A stretch of DNA of 64,000 nt, from assembly GCA_035651715.1 (NCBI GenBank), contig DASRFD010000047.1, forward strand, positions 1-64,000, read 5' to 3'. Below are positions 6,783 through 14,288 of this stretch, in pieces. Position numbers and translations under genes: made by a program. How positions within the stretch are numbered: position 1 is the first letter of the stretch; each line of letters starts with the position of its first letter. The notes under the pieces were generated by a model that saw nothing but the letters and a program-made list of their open reading frames with translations, searched no databases and was not told the origin of the DNA. The DNA comes from Nevskia sp035651715. GTDB taxonomy: Bacteria > Pseudomonadota > Gammaproteobacteria > Nevskiales > Nevskiaceae.

Positions 6783-7325
6783 ATGCCCGCTGCCAAGAAG
6801 AAAGCCGTTGCCGCCCGCGCCCCGAAGCGCGCCATCCTGACCGTTCCGCCCTTCATCAAGGTCAGCGCCAAGGGCAAGAAGCTGCCCGCGTCGGCGAAGG
6901 ACTGGGCGGCCACCATCTGCACGAAGTACCGCACCGCGCGCGGCCTGCCGCTGATGTTCACCGCGCGCGACCTCGGCAGCCACACCTACGAGGCCTCACT
7001 CAAGACCCCGGAAGGCTTCGAGCTCCTCGGCTTCAAGGACTGGTACCAGCCGGACGCCACCGAGTCCGCCTTCATGCTGGACCGTTCGAAGTACCCTGCG
7101 ATGGACCCGCAGTTCTTCATCGGCGAGCCGGGCTGGCAGTGGACGCGCGAGCCGGTGGCGTCGGATTCGTCCTACGCCTTCTACGTCTACCTCCTCGACG
7201 GCAACGTCCACTGGCGCAGCCGCAGCACCAGCGGCCTGGTCCGGCTGTGCCGCGAGGTCTCCCCCCGTCAGTGCTTGGAATTTGGAATCCCCGTGGGCCC
7301 GGGCGCCGCGAAGGGCAAGCGCTGA
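6783..7325 (+). CDS. DGR variable target protein 1
   Basis: A 180-residue protein whose 3' end carries variable repeat VR1 (residues 127–162). The N-terminus is Lys/Ala-rich (MPAAKKKAVAARAPKRAILT) with no signal peptide. The middle (ELLGFKDWYQPDATESAFML, then FIGEPGWQWTREPVA) aligns with the other two targets and resembles the DUF1566/Lcl_C C-type-lectin-like fold used by many DGR targets. Within VR1 the ten template Asn positions are Y, Y, L, D, N, H, R, S, S and T, and the constant frame SGLVRLCREVSPRQ follows. Unlike target 3, the protein continues for 18 residues after the repeat (CLEFGIPVGPG...). The ligand and cellular location are unknown; binding-surface diversification is expected from the family. 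Confidence 0.88.
   Translation: MPAAKKKAVAARAPKRAILTVPPFIKVSAKGKKLPASAKDWAATICTKYRTARGLPLMFTARDLGSHTYEASLKTPEGFELLGFKDWYQPDATESAFMLDRSKYPAMDPQFFIGEPGWQWTREPVASDSSYAFYVYLLDGNVHWRSRSTSGLVRLCREVSPRQCLEFGIPVGPGAAKGKR
7161..7268 (+). repeat. DGR variable repeat VR1
   Basis: 108 bp aligned without gaps to the template 14351–14458. I count 11 substitutions, all at template adenines; every template G, C and T is unchanged. The last 39 bp (from 7230) are identical to the template. After the shared CCCCCCGT the VR reads CAGTGCTTGG while the template reads GAGTGTCAAG. That single G/C difference at the end of the initiation-of-mutagenic-homology region fits an IMH versus IMH* distinction. Confidence 0.93.
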
Positions 7326-7334
7326 GGCTCCGCC

Positions 7335-7478
7335 GTGAACGGGCACGACTTCTATCACAGCGAGCGGCCGATGCGCGCCAGGCGCAACCGCTTCCTCATC
7401 AACGTCGCCGGCTGGATCGCCGCCGTGGGCTTCCTCTACGGACTCGGCGCGCTCGCCTGCAAATGGATGGCGTCATGA
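7335..7478 (+). CDS. Small membrane protein (47 aa)
   Basis: A GTG-started frame with a basic N-terminus and one hydrophobic helix (FLINVAGWIAAVGFLYGLGA then LACKWMAS). Its stop overlaps the next start (ATGA at 7475). It lies between two DGR target genes and is probably an inner-membrane peptide of unknown role. Confidence 0.5.
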   Translation: MNGHDFYHSERPMRARRNRFLINVAGWIAAVGFLYGLGALACKWMAS

Positions 7479-7669
7479 ACATGAAGCTCAACGAACCCGT
7501 GCGCGAGCTGGACCTGGTCTGCGGCTACTTCTCCGAGGCCTATATGCTCCAGTTCTTCCCGGACGGCATCGGCACGAAGCAGAAGGCCTTCCCGAAGCGC
7601 GAGCAGGCGGCCAACGCCAACCCCTATGACGCCCACCGCCAGCACCACCAGCAGGGAGTCGCAGCGTGA
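7475..7669 (+). CDS. Hypothetical 64-aa phage protein
   Basis: Begins MNMKLNEPVRELDLVCGYFS and has a polar Asn/Gln/His-rich C-terminus (ANPYDAHRQHHQQGVAA). It is coupled by 4-nt overlaps to genes on both sides, which supports translation. No domain is recognised. Confidence 0.5.
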   Translation: MNMKLNEPVRELDLVCGYFSEAYMLQFFPDGIGTKQKAFPKREQAANANPYDAHRQHHQQGVAA

Positions 7670-7992
7670 GCCGCCTGGAGGAAATCCTCGGTGGCCTGCT
7701 GATCGGCGCCTTCGCCGGCCTGGCCATCGCCTGCCTGTTCGCCCCGGCCCACGCCGGCGGCTACCCGCCGAACTCCGAGCCGATCCAGCGCTCGATTCTC
7801 GCCATCACCGCCCAGCGCGGCGGCTGCCCCAGGGGCCAGTACCGCGCCTACCTGTACCAGGGCGGCTACAAGCCGTTCCGCTTCTGCTGGCGCCCCAGCG
7901 GGGACCTGATCGAAGTGCTGAGCGGCCCCGACCTGGTCATCACCGTGCCGGCGAGCAGGTTCGCGCCGGATTCCAAAGGAGTATCCCCGTGA
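7666..7992 (+). CDS. Exported protein upstream of DGR target 2
   Basis: A 108-residue protein, GTG start overlapping the upstream stop. A signal peptide or anchor is clear (LLIGAFAGLAIACLFAPAHA, cleavage plausible after AHA). The mature part has two Cys (GGCPRGQ, FRFCWRP) that could form a disulfide, and aromatic/Gly-rich strands. Its stop overlaps the GTG of target 2 (GTGA). An exported protein coupled to a variable target could matter for display or binding, but that is inference. Confidence 0.6.
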   Translation: MSRLEEILGGLLIGAFAGLAIACLFAPAHAGGYPPNSEPIQRSILAITAQRGGCPRGQYRAYLYQGGYKPFRFCWRPSGDLIEVLSGPDLVITVPASRFAPDSKGVSP

Positions 7993-8636
7993 GCAATATC
8001 CTGAACAGCGGCCTCGGCGTCGAGCTCATCGCCCGCGCCCGCCGCCACCAGCTGCAGGCCGAGACCCCGCGGCCGACGGCTGAGCAGATCTTTTCCGAAG
8101 CCGGAGCGCTCGTCGCTAAGGGCCTCGATCTGCTGCAGCAGGCCCAGGACCGCGTGGAGTGGGTGCCGGCGCCCATCGATCCCTGCGAGCCGCCGCAGAT
8201 CGTGTTCGTCGGCGCCGACGGCAACCCCCGCAAGGAGAAGGACGGCGCTGTGGCCTTCGTGCTGCCGCAGTACCGGCGCATGTTCACCGCCGGCGTGCAG
8301 ACCGCCAAGAACTGGGACGCCGCCGTGGCGCTGGGCCCTGCCTGCACCCTGCTCGGGTTCAACGACTGGAAGCTGGCCGCGGTCAAGGAGCTGGAACTGC
8401 TGGTGTCGCGGGAGCGCACCGAGCCGGCCACCTATCCGGCGCTGGTGTCGCACACCCCCTACAACGACTGGTACTGGACCCGGGACCCGCATCCGTCGGA
8501 TTCGTCCTACGCCTTCAGCGTCGGCCTCAGCGGCGGCCACGTCGGCTGGTACTGCCGCTACCGCAGCGGCCTGGTCCGGCTGTGCCGCGAGGTCTCCCCC
8601 CGTCAGTGCTTGGAATTTGGCCGGGCCAGCAGCTGA
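7989..8636 (+). CDS. DGR variable target protein 2
   Basis: A 215-residue protein with variable repeat VR2 at residues 170–205. The GTG at 7989 has an excellent AAAGGAG upstream. The N-terminal ~60 residues are helical (VAKGLDLLQQAQDRVEWVPA). Residues ~75–165 contain the block shared with targets 1 and 3 (CTLLGFNDWKLAAVKELELL, then NDWYWTRDPHPSDSS), consistent with a DUF1566/C-type-lectin-like fold. Variable positions read S, G, S, G, H, G, Y, C, Y and R. The constant SGLVRLCREVSPRQ is followed by a short CLEFGRASS tail; the CLEFG residues are shared with target 1. No signal peptide is present. Confidence 0.88.
   Translation: MSNILNSGLGVELIARARRHQLQAETPRPTAEQIFSEAGALVAKGLDLLQQAQDRVEWVPAPIDPCEPPQIVFVGADGNPRKEKDGAVAFVLPQYRRMFTAGVQTAKNWDAAVALGPACTLLGFNDWKLAAVKELELLVSRERTEPATYPALVSHTPYNDWYWTRDPHPSDSSYAFSVGLSGGHVGWYCRYRSGLVRLCREVSPRQCLEFGRASS
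8496..8603 (+). repeat. DGR variable repeat VR2
   Basis: 108 bp, gap-free against the template. I count 15 substitutions, all at template adenines. The 3' 39 bp (from 8565) are identical to the template and to VR1 and VR3. The downstream sequence CAGTGCTTGGAATTTGG is shared with VR1 (both genes) but not with the template or VR3, so VR1 and VR2 probably derive from one duplicated target end. Confidence 0.93.
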
Positions 8637-8646
8637 GCGCACCGCC

Positions 8647-9450
8647 ATGTCCGAACCGCTCGCCGTCATCCGCGCCTCCGCCTGGCCCGACCTCTTCGAC
8701 TGCGCCTACCGCTTCTACTGGAAGCAGATCGTGGGCCTGAAGAAGCCGTCCAGCCCCGCGGCCTACCTGGGCACGTCCATCCACGCCGGGGCCGCCGCCT
8801 TCGACCAGGCCCGGATGATCGGCAAGCCGATCAAGCCCGATGACGCCGCCGGGGTGTCGCTCGACAAGCTCAACAACCCCGAGGAAGAGGTGCTGTGGGA
8901 CGAGGACCTCACGAAGCGCGACGCGCAGCAGTACGCCGTCGGCCTGACCGCCAAGTACTGCGGCGAGGTGGCGCCGAAGCGCGAATACCGCGCCGTCGAG
9001 CTGCTCTGTGAGGCCCTCGACATCGCCACCGAGCACGGGGTGGTGCGCGTCACCGGAACCACCGACCGCGTCCGCAGCCTGCCTGACGGCCGCGAAGGCA
9101 TCTCCGACCTGAAGTCGGGCGCGCACGCGGTCGGCACCGATGGCCGTGCCGTGACGAAGGGCCACCATCTGCAGCTCGGCATCTACCAGCTGATGGCTGA
9201 GCAGGCCACCGGCATCACGATGACGGCGCCGGCCGAGGTCATCGGCCTGCAGACCAGTAGCAAGGGCCGCGTCGGCACCGGCGAGGTCGGCGACGTCAAG
9301 ACGCCGCTGCTGGGCACCCCGGACCAGCCCGGCCTAATCCAGCACGCCGCCGCGATGCTCAAGAGCGGCCTGTTTCCACCCAACGCGAAATCGATGCTGT
9401 GCAGCGAGAAGTACTGCCCGGCCTATTCGCGCTGCATCTACCACGACTGA
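8647..9450 (+). CDS. PD-(D/E)XK nuclease, Cas4/RecB-like
   Basis: A 267-residue nuclease. The core GTTDRVRSLPDGREGISDLK supplies the D...DxK active-site strand (SDLKSG), and HHLQLGIYQLM is the QxxxY helix typical of RecB/Cas4/AddB C-terminal nucleases. One cysteine near the N-terminus (FDCAYRFYWK) and a C-terminal cluster (CSEKYCPAYSRC) could ligate an iron–sulfur cluster as in Cas4. Directly upstream of recT, it plays the phage exonuclease role (like lambda Exo or RecE), making 3' single strands for annealing. The alternative, a Cas4-type activity outside recombination, is less likely here. Confidence 0.85.
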   Translation: MSEPLAVIRASAWPDLFDCAYRFYWKQIVGLKKPSSPAAYLGTSIHAGAAAFDQARMIGKPIKPDDAAGVSLDKLNNPEEEVLWDEDLTKRDAQQYAVGLTAKYCGEVAPKREYRAVELLCEALDIATEHGVVRVTGTTDRVRSLPDGREGISDLKSGAHAVGTDGRAVTKGHHLQLGIYQLMAEQATGITMTAPAEVIGLQTSSKGRVGTGEVGDVKTPLLGTPDQPGLIQHAAAMLKSGLFPPNAKSMLCSEKYCPAYSRCIYHD

Positions 9451-9460
9451 AGGATTCCCG

Positions 9461-10402
9461 ATGGCCAATCAGACTTCTGTTTCGCAACTCCGCGGTGCCC
9501 AGCCGGCCGCCACGCGCGAGCCCACCAGCCCCAGCGGCAAGCTGATGCACTTCCTCGAGCGGCACAAGGACCAGCTCACCGCGGCGCTACCCAAGCACCT
9601 CACCGCCGACCGCATGGGGCGCCTGGCCATCACGGCGTTCTCGCAGAATCCGCAGCTGCAACAGTGCGAGCCGCGGTCGATTTTCGGCAGTGTGATCGTC
9701 AGCTGCCAGATGGGGCTGGAGATCGGCGTGCTGGGCCAGGGCTTCCTCGTCCCCTACAAGCGCAACTTCAAGGACGAGGACGGGAACTGGCAGAGCCGCA
9801 TGGAGGCGCAGTTCGTTCCGGGATGGATGGGCATCGTCGATCTGGTCAGCCGCACCGGCCGCGCCAGTGCATGGACCGGTGCGGTGTTCGAGGGCGACGA
9901 CTTCGACTATGCCCTGGGTGACCGCCCCTTCGTCTCGCATCGCCCGCAGGGCGAGGATGACCCCGCCAAGATCACGCATGTCTATGCCGTCGGCCGGGTC
10001 AATGGGGCGGAGTGGCCCATCATCGAGGTCTGGCCGATCCGCCGTGTGTGGAAGCACCGCGACAAGCACAACAAGGTCGGCAAGTCCCATTACAGCTTCG
10101 CCAACCCGGAGATGTATGCCCGCAAGGTGCCGCTGCTCCAGGTCTGCAAGTACCTGCCGAAGTCGGTGGAGCTGACCGCAGCGCTCAACGCCGAGCACGC
10201 GGCGGAGATCGGCGGCCGCATGACCTTCGACGGTGAGTTCTCGCTGGTCGAGCATCCGGAACGGCCCAGCGCCGAGGGCGGTGCGGCGGCGGAGCAAGGT
10301 GAGCAGGCCGGTAAGCCGACCGGCGGTGCTGGTTCGGCGGGCGGTGCCGAGCAGAAGCGCACCCCGGGCAACTCCCCCGACGACGCGTTCGACGCGGAGT
10401 AG
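9461..10402 (+). CDS. recT: RecT single-strand annealing protein
   Basis: A 313-residue RecT-family recombinase. Recognisable blocks are LTADRMGRLAITAFSQNPQL, SIFGSVIVSCQMGLEIG, GFLVPYKRNF, AQFVPGWMGIVDLVSRTG and the C-terminal KVPLLQVCKYLPKS. The last ~50 residues are a Glu/Gly/Ala-rich disordered tail. It anneals single strands made by the nuclease encoded immediately upstream (10 nt). Recombination between phages or at stalled forks is the likely use. The four identical 39-bp repeats of the DGR would also be substrates. Confidence 0.92.
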   Translation: MANQTSVSQLRGAQPAATREPTSPSGKLMHFLERHKDQLTAALPKHLTADRMGRLAITAFSQNPQLQQCEPRSIFGSVIVSCQMGLEIGVLGQGFLVPYKRNFKDEDGNWQSRMEAQFVPGWMGIVDLVSRTGRASAWTGAVFEGDDFDYALGDRPFVSHRPQGEDDPAKITHVYAVGRVNGAEWPIIEVWPIRRVWKHRDKHNKVGKSHYSFANPEMYARKVPLLQVCKYLPKSVELTAALNAEHAAEIGGRMTFDGEFSLVEHPERPSAEGGAAAEQGEQAGKPTGGAGSAGGAEQKRTPGNSPDDAFDAE

Positions 10403-10405
10403 GTC

Positions 10406-10633
10406 ATGCCGACTCCCGTCGACGTGTCCTCCGGGCACTACATGCACGTCCGCCACACCGACTCCGAGGGCAAGCAGTCGGTGTTCCGGTACCGCGTCTG
10501 GAACAACCAGATGGCGTTGAAGGCCCTCGCCGACAACGCCGCCACCGAGAACGCCAAGGCGCGCAAGGAGGGCCGCCCCGCGCTCGCCACCGTCGAGAGC
10601 ATCGACGAAGCCACCTACGAGCGGGAGCGGTAA
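10406..10633 (+). CDS. Hypothetical 75-aa protein in recombination module
   Basis: Starts MPTPVDVSSGHYMHVRHTDS, then a strand-rich segment (QSVFRYRVWNNQMALKALAD) and a charged helical tail. It lies 3 nt after recT and 3 nt before the SbcC-like gene. No domain is recognised. The tight packing implies co-translation with the recombination genes. Confidence 0.6.
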   Translation: MPTPVDVSSGHYMHVRHTDSEGKQSVFRYRVWNNQMALKALADNAATENAKARKEGRPALATVESIDEATYERER

Positions 10634-10636
10634 GCC

Positions 10637-12322
10637 ATGCAGATTACCTCCCTCAATATCGAAAACGTCCTCGGCGCCGGCGAGGTCTCCCTCGACCTGG
10701 CGGGCCGGCGCCTGGGCCTGATCGCCGGCGAACACGCCACCGGCAAGTCCAGCTGCGCCGAGGCTGTGCGCCTCTGCCTGCGCGGCGTGTCGGAGCGTGC
10801 GCCGGCCAAGAAGGACTGGCGCCTGCTGGTCCGCGACGGCGCGCAGAGCGGCATGGTGCGGATCCAGTTCGCCGGCGGCGAGTCCGCGCGGCTGATGCTG
10901 CCCACCGGCGCCGGCTCGTCGCCCCTGGCCGGGCTGGACGAGGTCCGCGCGCAGGCCTGGGCCCTGGTGCTGGGCCATCAGCAGATGTCGGCCATGAAGC
11001 CGAAGGAGCGCCGCGCGCTGGTCACCCGCCTGCTCGGTGAGGAGTCCGCGCACGACAAGATCGCCGCGGCGCTGCTCCGGCGCGGCCTGGAGGCCGTCAA
11101 GGTCGAGACCATCACGCCGATGCTGCGCGCCGGCCTGGAGGCTGCGAACAAGGACGCGCTCGACTTCGCGCGCGAGGCCAAGGCCTCCTGGCGCGCCATC
11201 ACCGGCGAGGACTGGGGCGCGAAGAAGGCGCCGGGCTGGCCGGCTACCGATCCCGGCCCGAAGCCGATGCGCACGGCCTCCGCTGTCTTCGGCGCCGCCA
11301 GCACCGTCTCCCAGGCCATGGAAGCCCTGCAGCGCCAGATCGGCGCCGCCGGTGCGGTGGTGGGCGAGGAGGAGCTGGCGCAGCTGCGCAAGACCGCCGC
11401 CACCGCAGAGGCCTGCGAGCTGAAGCGCGCCGCGGCATCTCACCGGGTCCAGGCGCTGGTCGAGGCCGTGGCCGACCTGGAGCGCCGGATCGCCACCGGG
11501 GGGCAGGGGACGCCGCTGACGTGCCCCTGCTGCTCGACCCGCCTGGTCTACAAGGACGCCGCGCTGGAGAAGGCACAGGAGCTGCCCGAAGGCTGGCTGA
11601 ACGCCGTCCGCGCCGAGCTGGCGGACAAGAAGTCCGAGCTCGCCGCGCAGCGCCTGAAGCTGGACGCGGCCGCGCGCGCCGCCGGCGAGGCCGAGGTCGC
11701 CGTGCGCAGGGTGAATGCCGCGGAGGCCGCCGCCGCGGTCGACGTCGACGCGCTGAAGGACCAGCACCAGGCCAGGAAGGACGAGCACGACCGCCTCATG
11801 GCCGAGATCGAGCAGATCCGCGCCTACGAGGCCTGGACGAAGCGCCGCGACAACGCGCTGCGCTACCACCAGGACGTGATGGCCTGGCTGGAAATCTCCC
11901 AGGCGCTCCAGGACCCGGAGCTGTCAGCATCGGAGTCCGCGTCCGCCGGCGAGCGCCTCAACCTGGAGCTGGCCAGCATCACCGCCGGAATCGGCTGGAA
12001 GGGCGTCGAGATCGGCGACGAGGGCGAGCTCCGCTACGCCGGCCGGCCCGTGGCCTTCTGCTCGGAGAGCGAGCGCTGGCGCGCCGATGCCGTCTGCGCC
12101 ATCGCCATCGCCAAGCTAGCCGGCCTCGGCCTGGTGCTGCTGGACCGCCTCGACATCCTGCTGCCGAAGGTGCGGGCGCCGTTCCTGCGCTGGCTGACGC
12201 TGGATTCCGGGCTGGAGACGGTGCTGGCGTTCGCGGCGATGAAGGAGCGACCGCAGATGCCGGATTCCGTGGCGGTGGTCTGGCTGGGCACGGAAATCCC
12301 CGAGGCCGAGGTGGCGGCATGA
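10637..12322 (+). CDS. Rad50/SbcC/RecF-like ATPase with CPCC hook
   Basis: A 561-residue SMC-type ATPase. Walker A is GEHATGKSS at residues 31–39. A long heptad-rich middle is interrupted at about residues 296–299 by a CPCC motif resembling the zinc hook of Rad50/SbcC. Near the C-terminus, LGLVLLDRLDIL is the probable Walker B. It is about half the length of SbcC, as is usual for phage gp46-like or RecN-like versions. It overlaps the DnaQ-like exonuclease gene by 4 nt, suggesting an end-processing pair analogous to SbcCD or T4 gp46/gp47, although the partner is from another nuclease family. Confidence 0.8.
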   Translation: MQITSLNIENVLGAGEVSLDLAGRRLGLIAGEHATGKSSCAEAVRLCLRGVSERAPAKKDWRLLVRDGAQSGMVRIQFAGGESARLMLPTGAGSSPLAGLDEVRAQAWALVLGHQQMSAMKPKERRALVTRLLGEESAHDKIAAALLRRGLEAVKVETITPMLRAGLEAANKDALDFAREAKASWRAITGEDWGAKKAPGWPATDPGPKPMRTASAVFGAASTVSQAMEALQRQIGAAGAVVGEEELAQLRKTAATAEACELKRAAASHRVQALVEAVADLERRIATGGQGTPLTCPCCSTRLVYKDAALEKAQELPEGWLNAVRAELADKKSELAAQRLKLDAAARAAGEAEVAVRRVNAAEAAAAVDVDALKDQHQARKDEHDRLMAEIEQIRAYEAWTKRRDNALRYHQDVMAWLEISQALQDPELSASESASAGERLNLELASITAGIGWKGVEIGDEGELRYAGRPVAFCSESERWRADAVCAIAIAKLAGLGLVLLDRLDILLPKVRAPFLRWLTLDSGLETVLAFAAMKERPQMPDSVAVVWLGTEIPEAEVAA

Positions 12323-13107
12323 ACTCCGAACTGCCGATCGAGACCATGCAGACGGAATCCACCGGCGACATCCGCCTCTGCGATGCCGTGTTCCGGGTGA
12401 TCGATACCGAGGGCACCGACAAGAACCCGGTGCTGTCCCGGGTCTGCGAGCTCGCCTTCGTCGACGTGTCCGCCCGCGGCCACGTCAGCCGGACCTGGTG
12501 CTCGCTCATCAACCCCGGGGTGCCGATCCCGCCGTCGGCCTCGGCGGTGCACCACCTCACCGACGCCGACGTCGCCCAGGCGCCGCGCCTGCACGACTTC
12601 CGGGATCTGCTCGAGGTCCCCGTGCTCGCCGCCCACAACGCCGACTACGACTCCACGGTGCTGAGCCTGCCGGCGTCCGCCCTGGTGGTCGATACCGAGC
12701 GCCTGGCCAAGCACCTCTGGGCCGATATCGGCAGCTACGGCCTGCAGGAGTGCCGCTACTACCTGCAGCTGAAGGTCGACCTGCCGCCGCGCGGCGGCGC
12801 GCACACCGCCCTCGGCGATGCCGTGGTGACGGCGGCGCTGCTGGTGCGCTGCCTGGCCGAGGCCGCGGCGCAGTGGCCCGACATCCGCACGGTGAAGCAG
12901 CTGATCCGGCGGATCAGCACGCCGGTCCTGCTGAAGTACACGCCGTTCCGCAACCGCGAGGTGTTCGCCCATTGCAGCACCGACCACCTGCAGTGGATCG
13001 TGGACCGCGGCGCCGGCGGCGAGGACTGCGTGTTCACCGCCAGCCATCACCTCAAGCAGCGCTGGGCCGTCGGCAGCGACTTCGAGGTCGACGAGGCGGA
13101 GAGCTGA
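12319..13107 (+). CDS. DnaQ-like 3'-5' exonuclease
   Basis: A 262-residue protein with the DEDDh exonuclease motifs: ExoI VIDTEGTDKNP (D-x-E), ExoII AAHNADYDSTVL (H/N-x-x-x-D) and ExoIII HTALGDAVVTAALLV (H-x-x-x-x-D). The exonuclease domain covers about residues 20–180; the remaining ~80 residues (RRISTPVLLKYTPFRNREVF...) are of unknown function. The ATG overlaps the stop of the ATPase gene (ATGA). Proofreading-type or RNase T-like activity is expected from the family, and the placement indicates a role in recombination or repair. Confidence 0.87.
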   Translation: MNSELPIETMQTESTGDIRLCDAVFRVIDTEGTDKNPVLSRVCELAFVDVSARGHVSRTWCSLINPGVPIPPSASAVHHLTDADVAQAPRLHDFRDLLEVPVLAAHNADYDSTVLSLPASALVVDTERLAKHLWADIGSYGLQECRYYLQLKVDLPPRGGAHTALGDAVVTAALLVRCLAEAAAQWPDIRTVKQLIRRISTPVLLKYTPFRNREVFAHCSTDHLQWIVDRGAGGEDCVFTASHHLKQRWAVGSDFEVDEAES

Positions 13108-13108
13108 C

Positions 13109-13339
13109 ATGACCAGGCTCGGAAAGATGATCCGCATGTTCCGGCAGGTCCAGGACGTCGAGCAGAAGGCCCTTGCCGCGCAGATCGGTCTGACGCCGGC
13201 GCAGCTCAGCCGCCTGGAGAACGGCCGCGGCGAGCTCGACGGCGCCGACCTCGTCAAGGTCATGGCATGGCTGGTGGCGGAAGCGCCCCAGGCCGGCCGC
13301 CCGCCGCCCGAATCGCCGCAGCAATCCCTCATCGCTTAA
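13109..13339 (+). CDS. XRE-family HTH protein (76 aa)
   Basis: A short XRE helix-turn-helix protein: LGKMIRMFRQVQDVEQKALA, then AQIGLTPAQLSRLENGRGEL covers the whole HTH_3 fold. A Pro/Gln-rich tail follows. It starts 1 nt after the exonuclease stop and lies 31 nt before DGR target 3. It could regulate the operon or the retroelement locally, but no operator is evident next to it. Confidence 0.8.
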   Translation: MTRLGKMIRMFRQVQDVEQKALAAQIGLTPAQLSRLENGRGELDGADLVKVMAWLVAEAPQAGRPPPESPQQSLIA

Positions 13340-13370
13340 CGCTGCACCACCACACCCACAGGAGCATCCG

Positions 13371-13814
13371 ATGTCCGAAACCACCACTGCACCGAAGCCC
13401 CGCTGGACCGCGCTCGAGGAGGGCTGCGTCCGCGACAACATCCTCCACACCCGCCTCGACGGCTCGCAGTTCTACCGCGAGTGGACCCCGTTCCTGGCCA
13501 CCGAATACACCCACTACGAGCTCGAGGAGAAGGGCGAGCAGATCGCGGCCGAATGCAAGCTGCTCGGCGGCGGCTGGAAGGTGCCGGACCCGCACGAGCT
13601 GGTCAGCACCATCAACTATGCCAAGTACGAGCCGGCCATGGACGAGGAAATCGCCGATGGCAGGACCGGTGGCTGGGTCTGGACCTCCCAGAAAGAGCCG
13701 TCGGATTCGTCCTGCGCCTTCTTCGTCGGCCTCTACGGCGGCTACGTCTACTGGAACCTCCGCGACGGCAGCGGCCTGGTCCGGCTGTGCCGCGAGGTCT
13801 CCCCCCGTCAGTAA
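13371..13814 (+). CDS. DGR variable target protein 3 (cassette-proximal)
   Basis: A 147-residue protein preceded by an AGGAG ribosome-binding site. The fold is DUF1566/Lcl_C-like: FYREWTPFLATEYTHYELEE, then LLGGGWKVPDPHELVSTINY and GGWVWTSQKEPSDSSC, the last giving the classical 'W.WTS' lead into the variable region. VR3 occupies residues 111–146 and the protein ends one residue later, so the variable repeat forms the very C-terminus. Variable positions read F, G, Y, G, Y, Y, N, L, D and G, and a template Tyr codon has become Cys. It lies 24 nt before avd, the standard target–avd–TR–RT order. Confidence 0.92.
   Translation: MSETTTAPKPRWTALEEGCVRDNILHTRLDGSQFYREWTPFLATEYTHYELEEKGEQIAAECKLLGGGWKVPDPHELVSTINYAKYEPAMDEEIADGRTGGWVWTSQKEPSDSSCAFFVGLYGGYVYWNLRDGSGLVRLCREVSPRQ
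13701..13808 (+). repeat. DGR variable repeat VR3
   Basis: 108 bp aligned without gaps to the template. I count 15 substitutions, all at template adenines, including one TAC to TGC change in the otherwise constant 5' part. The 3' 39 bp (from 13770) are identical to the template. The sequence after CCCCCCGT is CAGTAATTC, so the stop codon lies within the IMH boundary. Confidence 0.93.
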
Positions 13815-13838
13815 TTCGGCTTTTGGCCTGATCGCCCC

Positions 13839-14288
13839 ATGACCTACACCATCCCTCACATCGTGAAAGCGGCGGAGAGCCTCCTCCTGGAAGTGGAGAA
13901 GGCCGTGGCGGCGTTCCCGGTGAAGTACCGCCACGGTCTCGGCGCGGACCTGAGGGGTGGCGCCACCAGCATGGTGCTGCTGGGCCAGGAGGCGGCCAGG
14001 GCCAGGAAGGAGCCGAAGCGCCAGCGCGCCCTGCTGCGCGAGCTGTCCCGCTGCATCGACCGGGCGAAGCTGCAGATCCTGATGGGTCACCGCCTGCAGT
14101 GCTACAGCCTCGGCCGCTGCGAGGCGCTGACGCTGCTGGCCGCGGCCTGCGGTCAGCAGTGCGGCGGCTGGCTCAACTCGGTCGAGCCCAGGAAGCAGAA
14201 CCCCAATGGCCAGAATTCCGCGGCTCCAGGGCAGCGGGAGCGTGCCAAGACACTGAGTACCGGCGCCGCCTCGCGAGAGGCCTACTGA
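13839..14288 (+). CDS. avd: DGR accessory variability determinant (Avd)
   Basis: A 149-residue, strongly basic helical protein between target 3 and the template. The segment FPVKYRHGLGADLRGGATSM, then a long charged helix (ARARKEPKRQRALLRELSRC) and IDRAKLQILMGHRLQCYS, matches the Avd pattern 'FPK.YR..LG..L...' of the four-helix-bundle proteins that bind the DGR reverse transcriptase and template RNA. The last ~35 residues are a disordered tail. The stop overlaps the RT start (TGATG). Avd is required for mutagenic cDNA synthesis in studied DGRs; the same role here is inferred. Confidence 0.88.
   Translation: MTYTIPHIVKAAESLLLEVEKAVAAFPVKYRHGLGADLRGGATSMVLLGQEAARARKEPKRQRALLRELSRCIDRAKLQILMGHRLQCYSLGRCEALTLLAAACGQQCGGWLNSVEPRKQNPNGQNSAAPGQRERAKTLSTGAASREAY

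Noticed and set aside
8647..9450. A CRISPR-associated Cas4
   Set aside because: There is a similar nuclease core and a Cys cluster, but no cas1, cas2 or repeats are present, and the gene is directly upstream of recT. A phage recombination nuclease is the better call.
9587..11869. A 760-codon − strand frame
   Set aside because: It lies entirely antisense to recT and the SbcC-like gene, which have clear motifs. Composition is typical of a reverse-frame artefact in GC-rich DNA.
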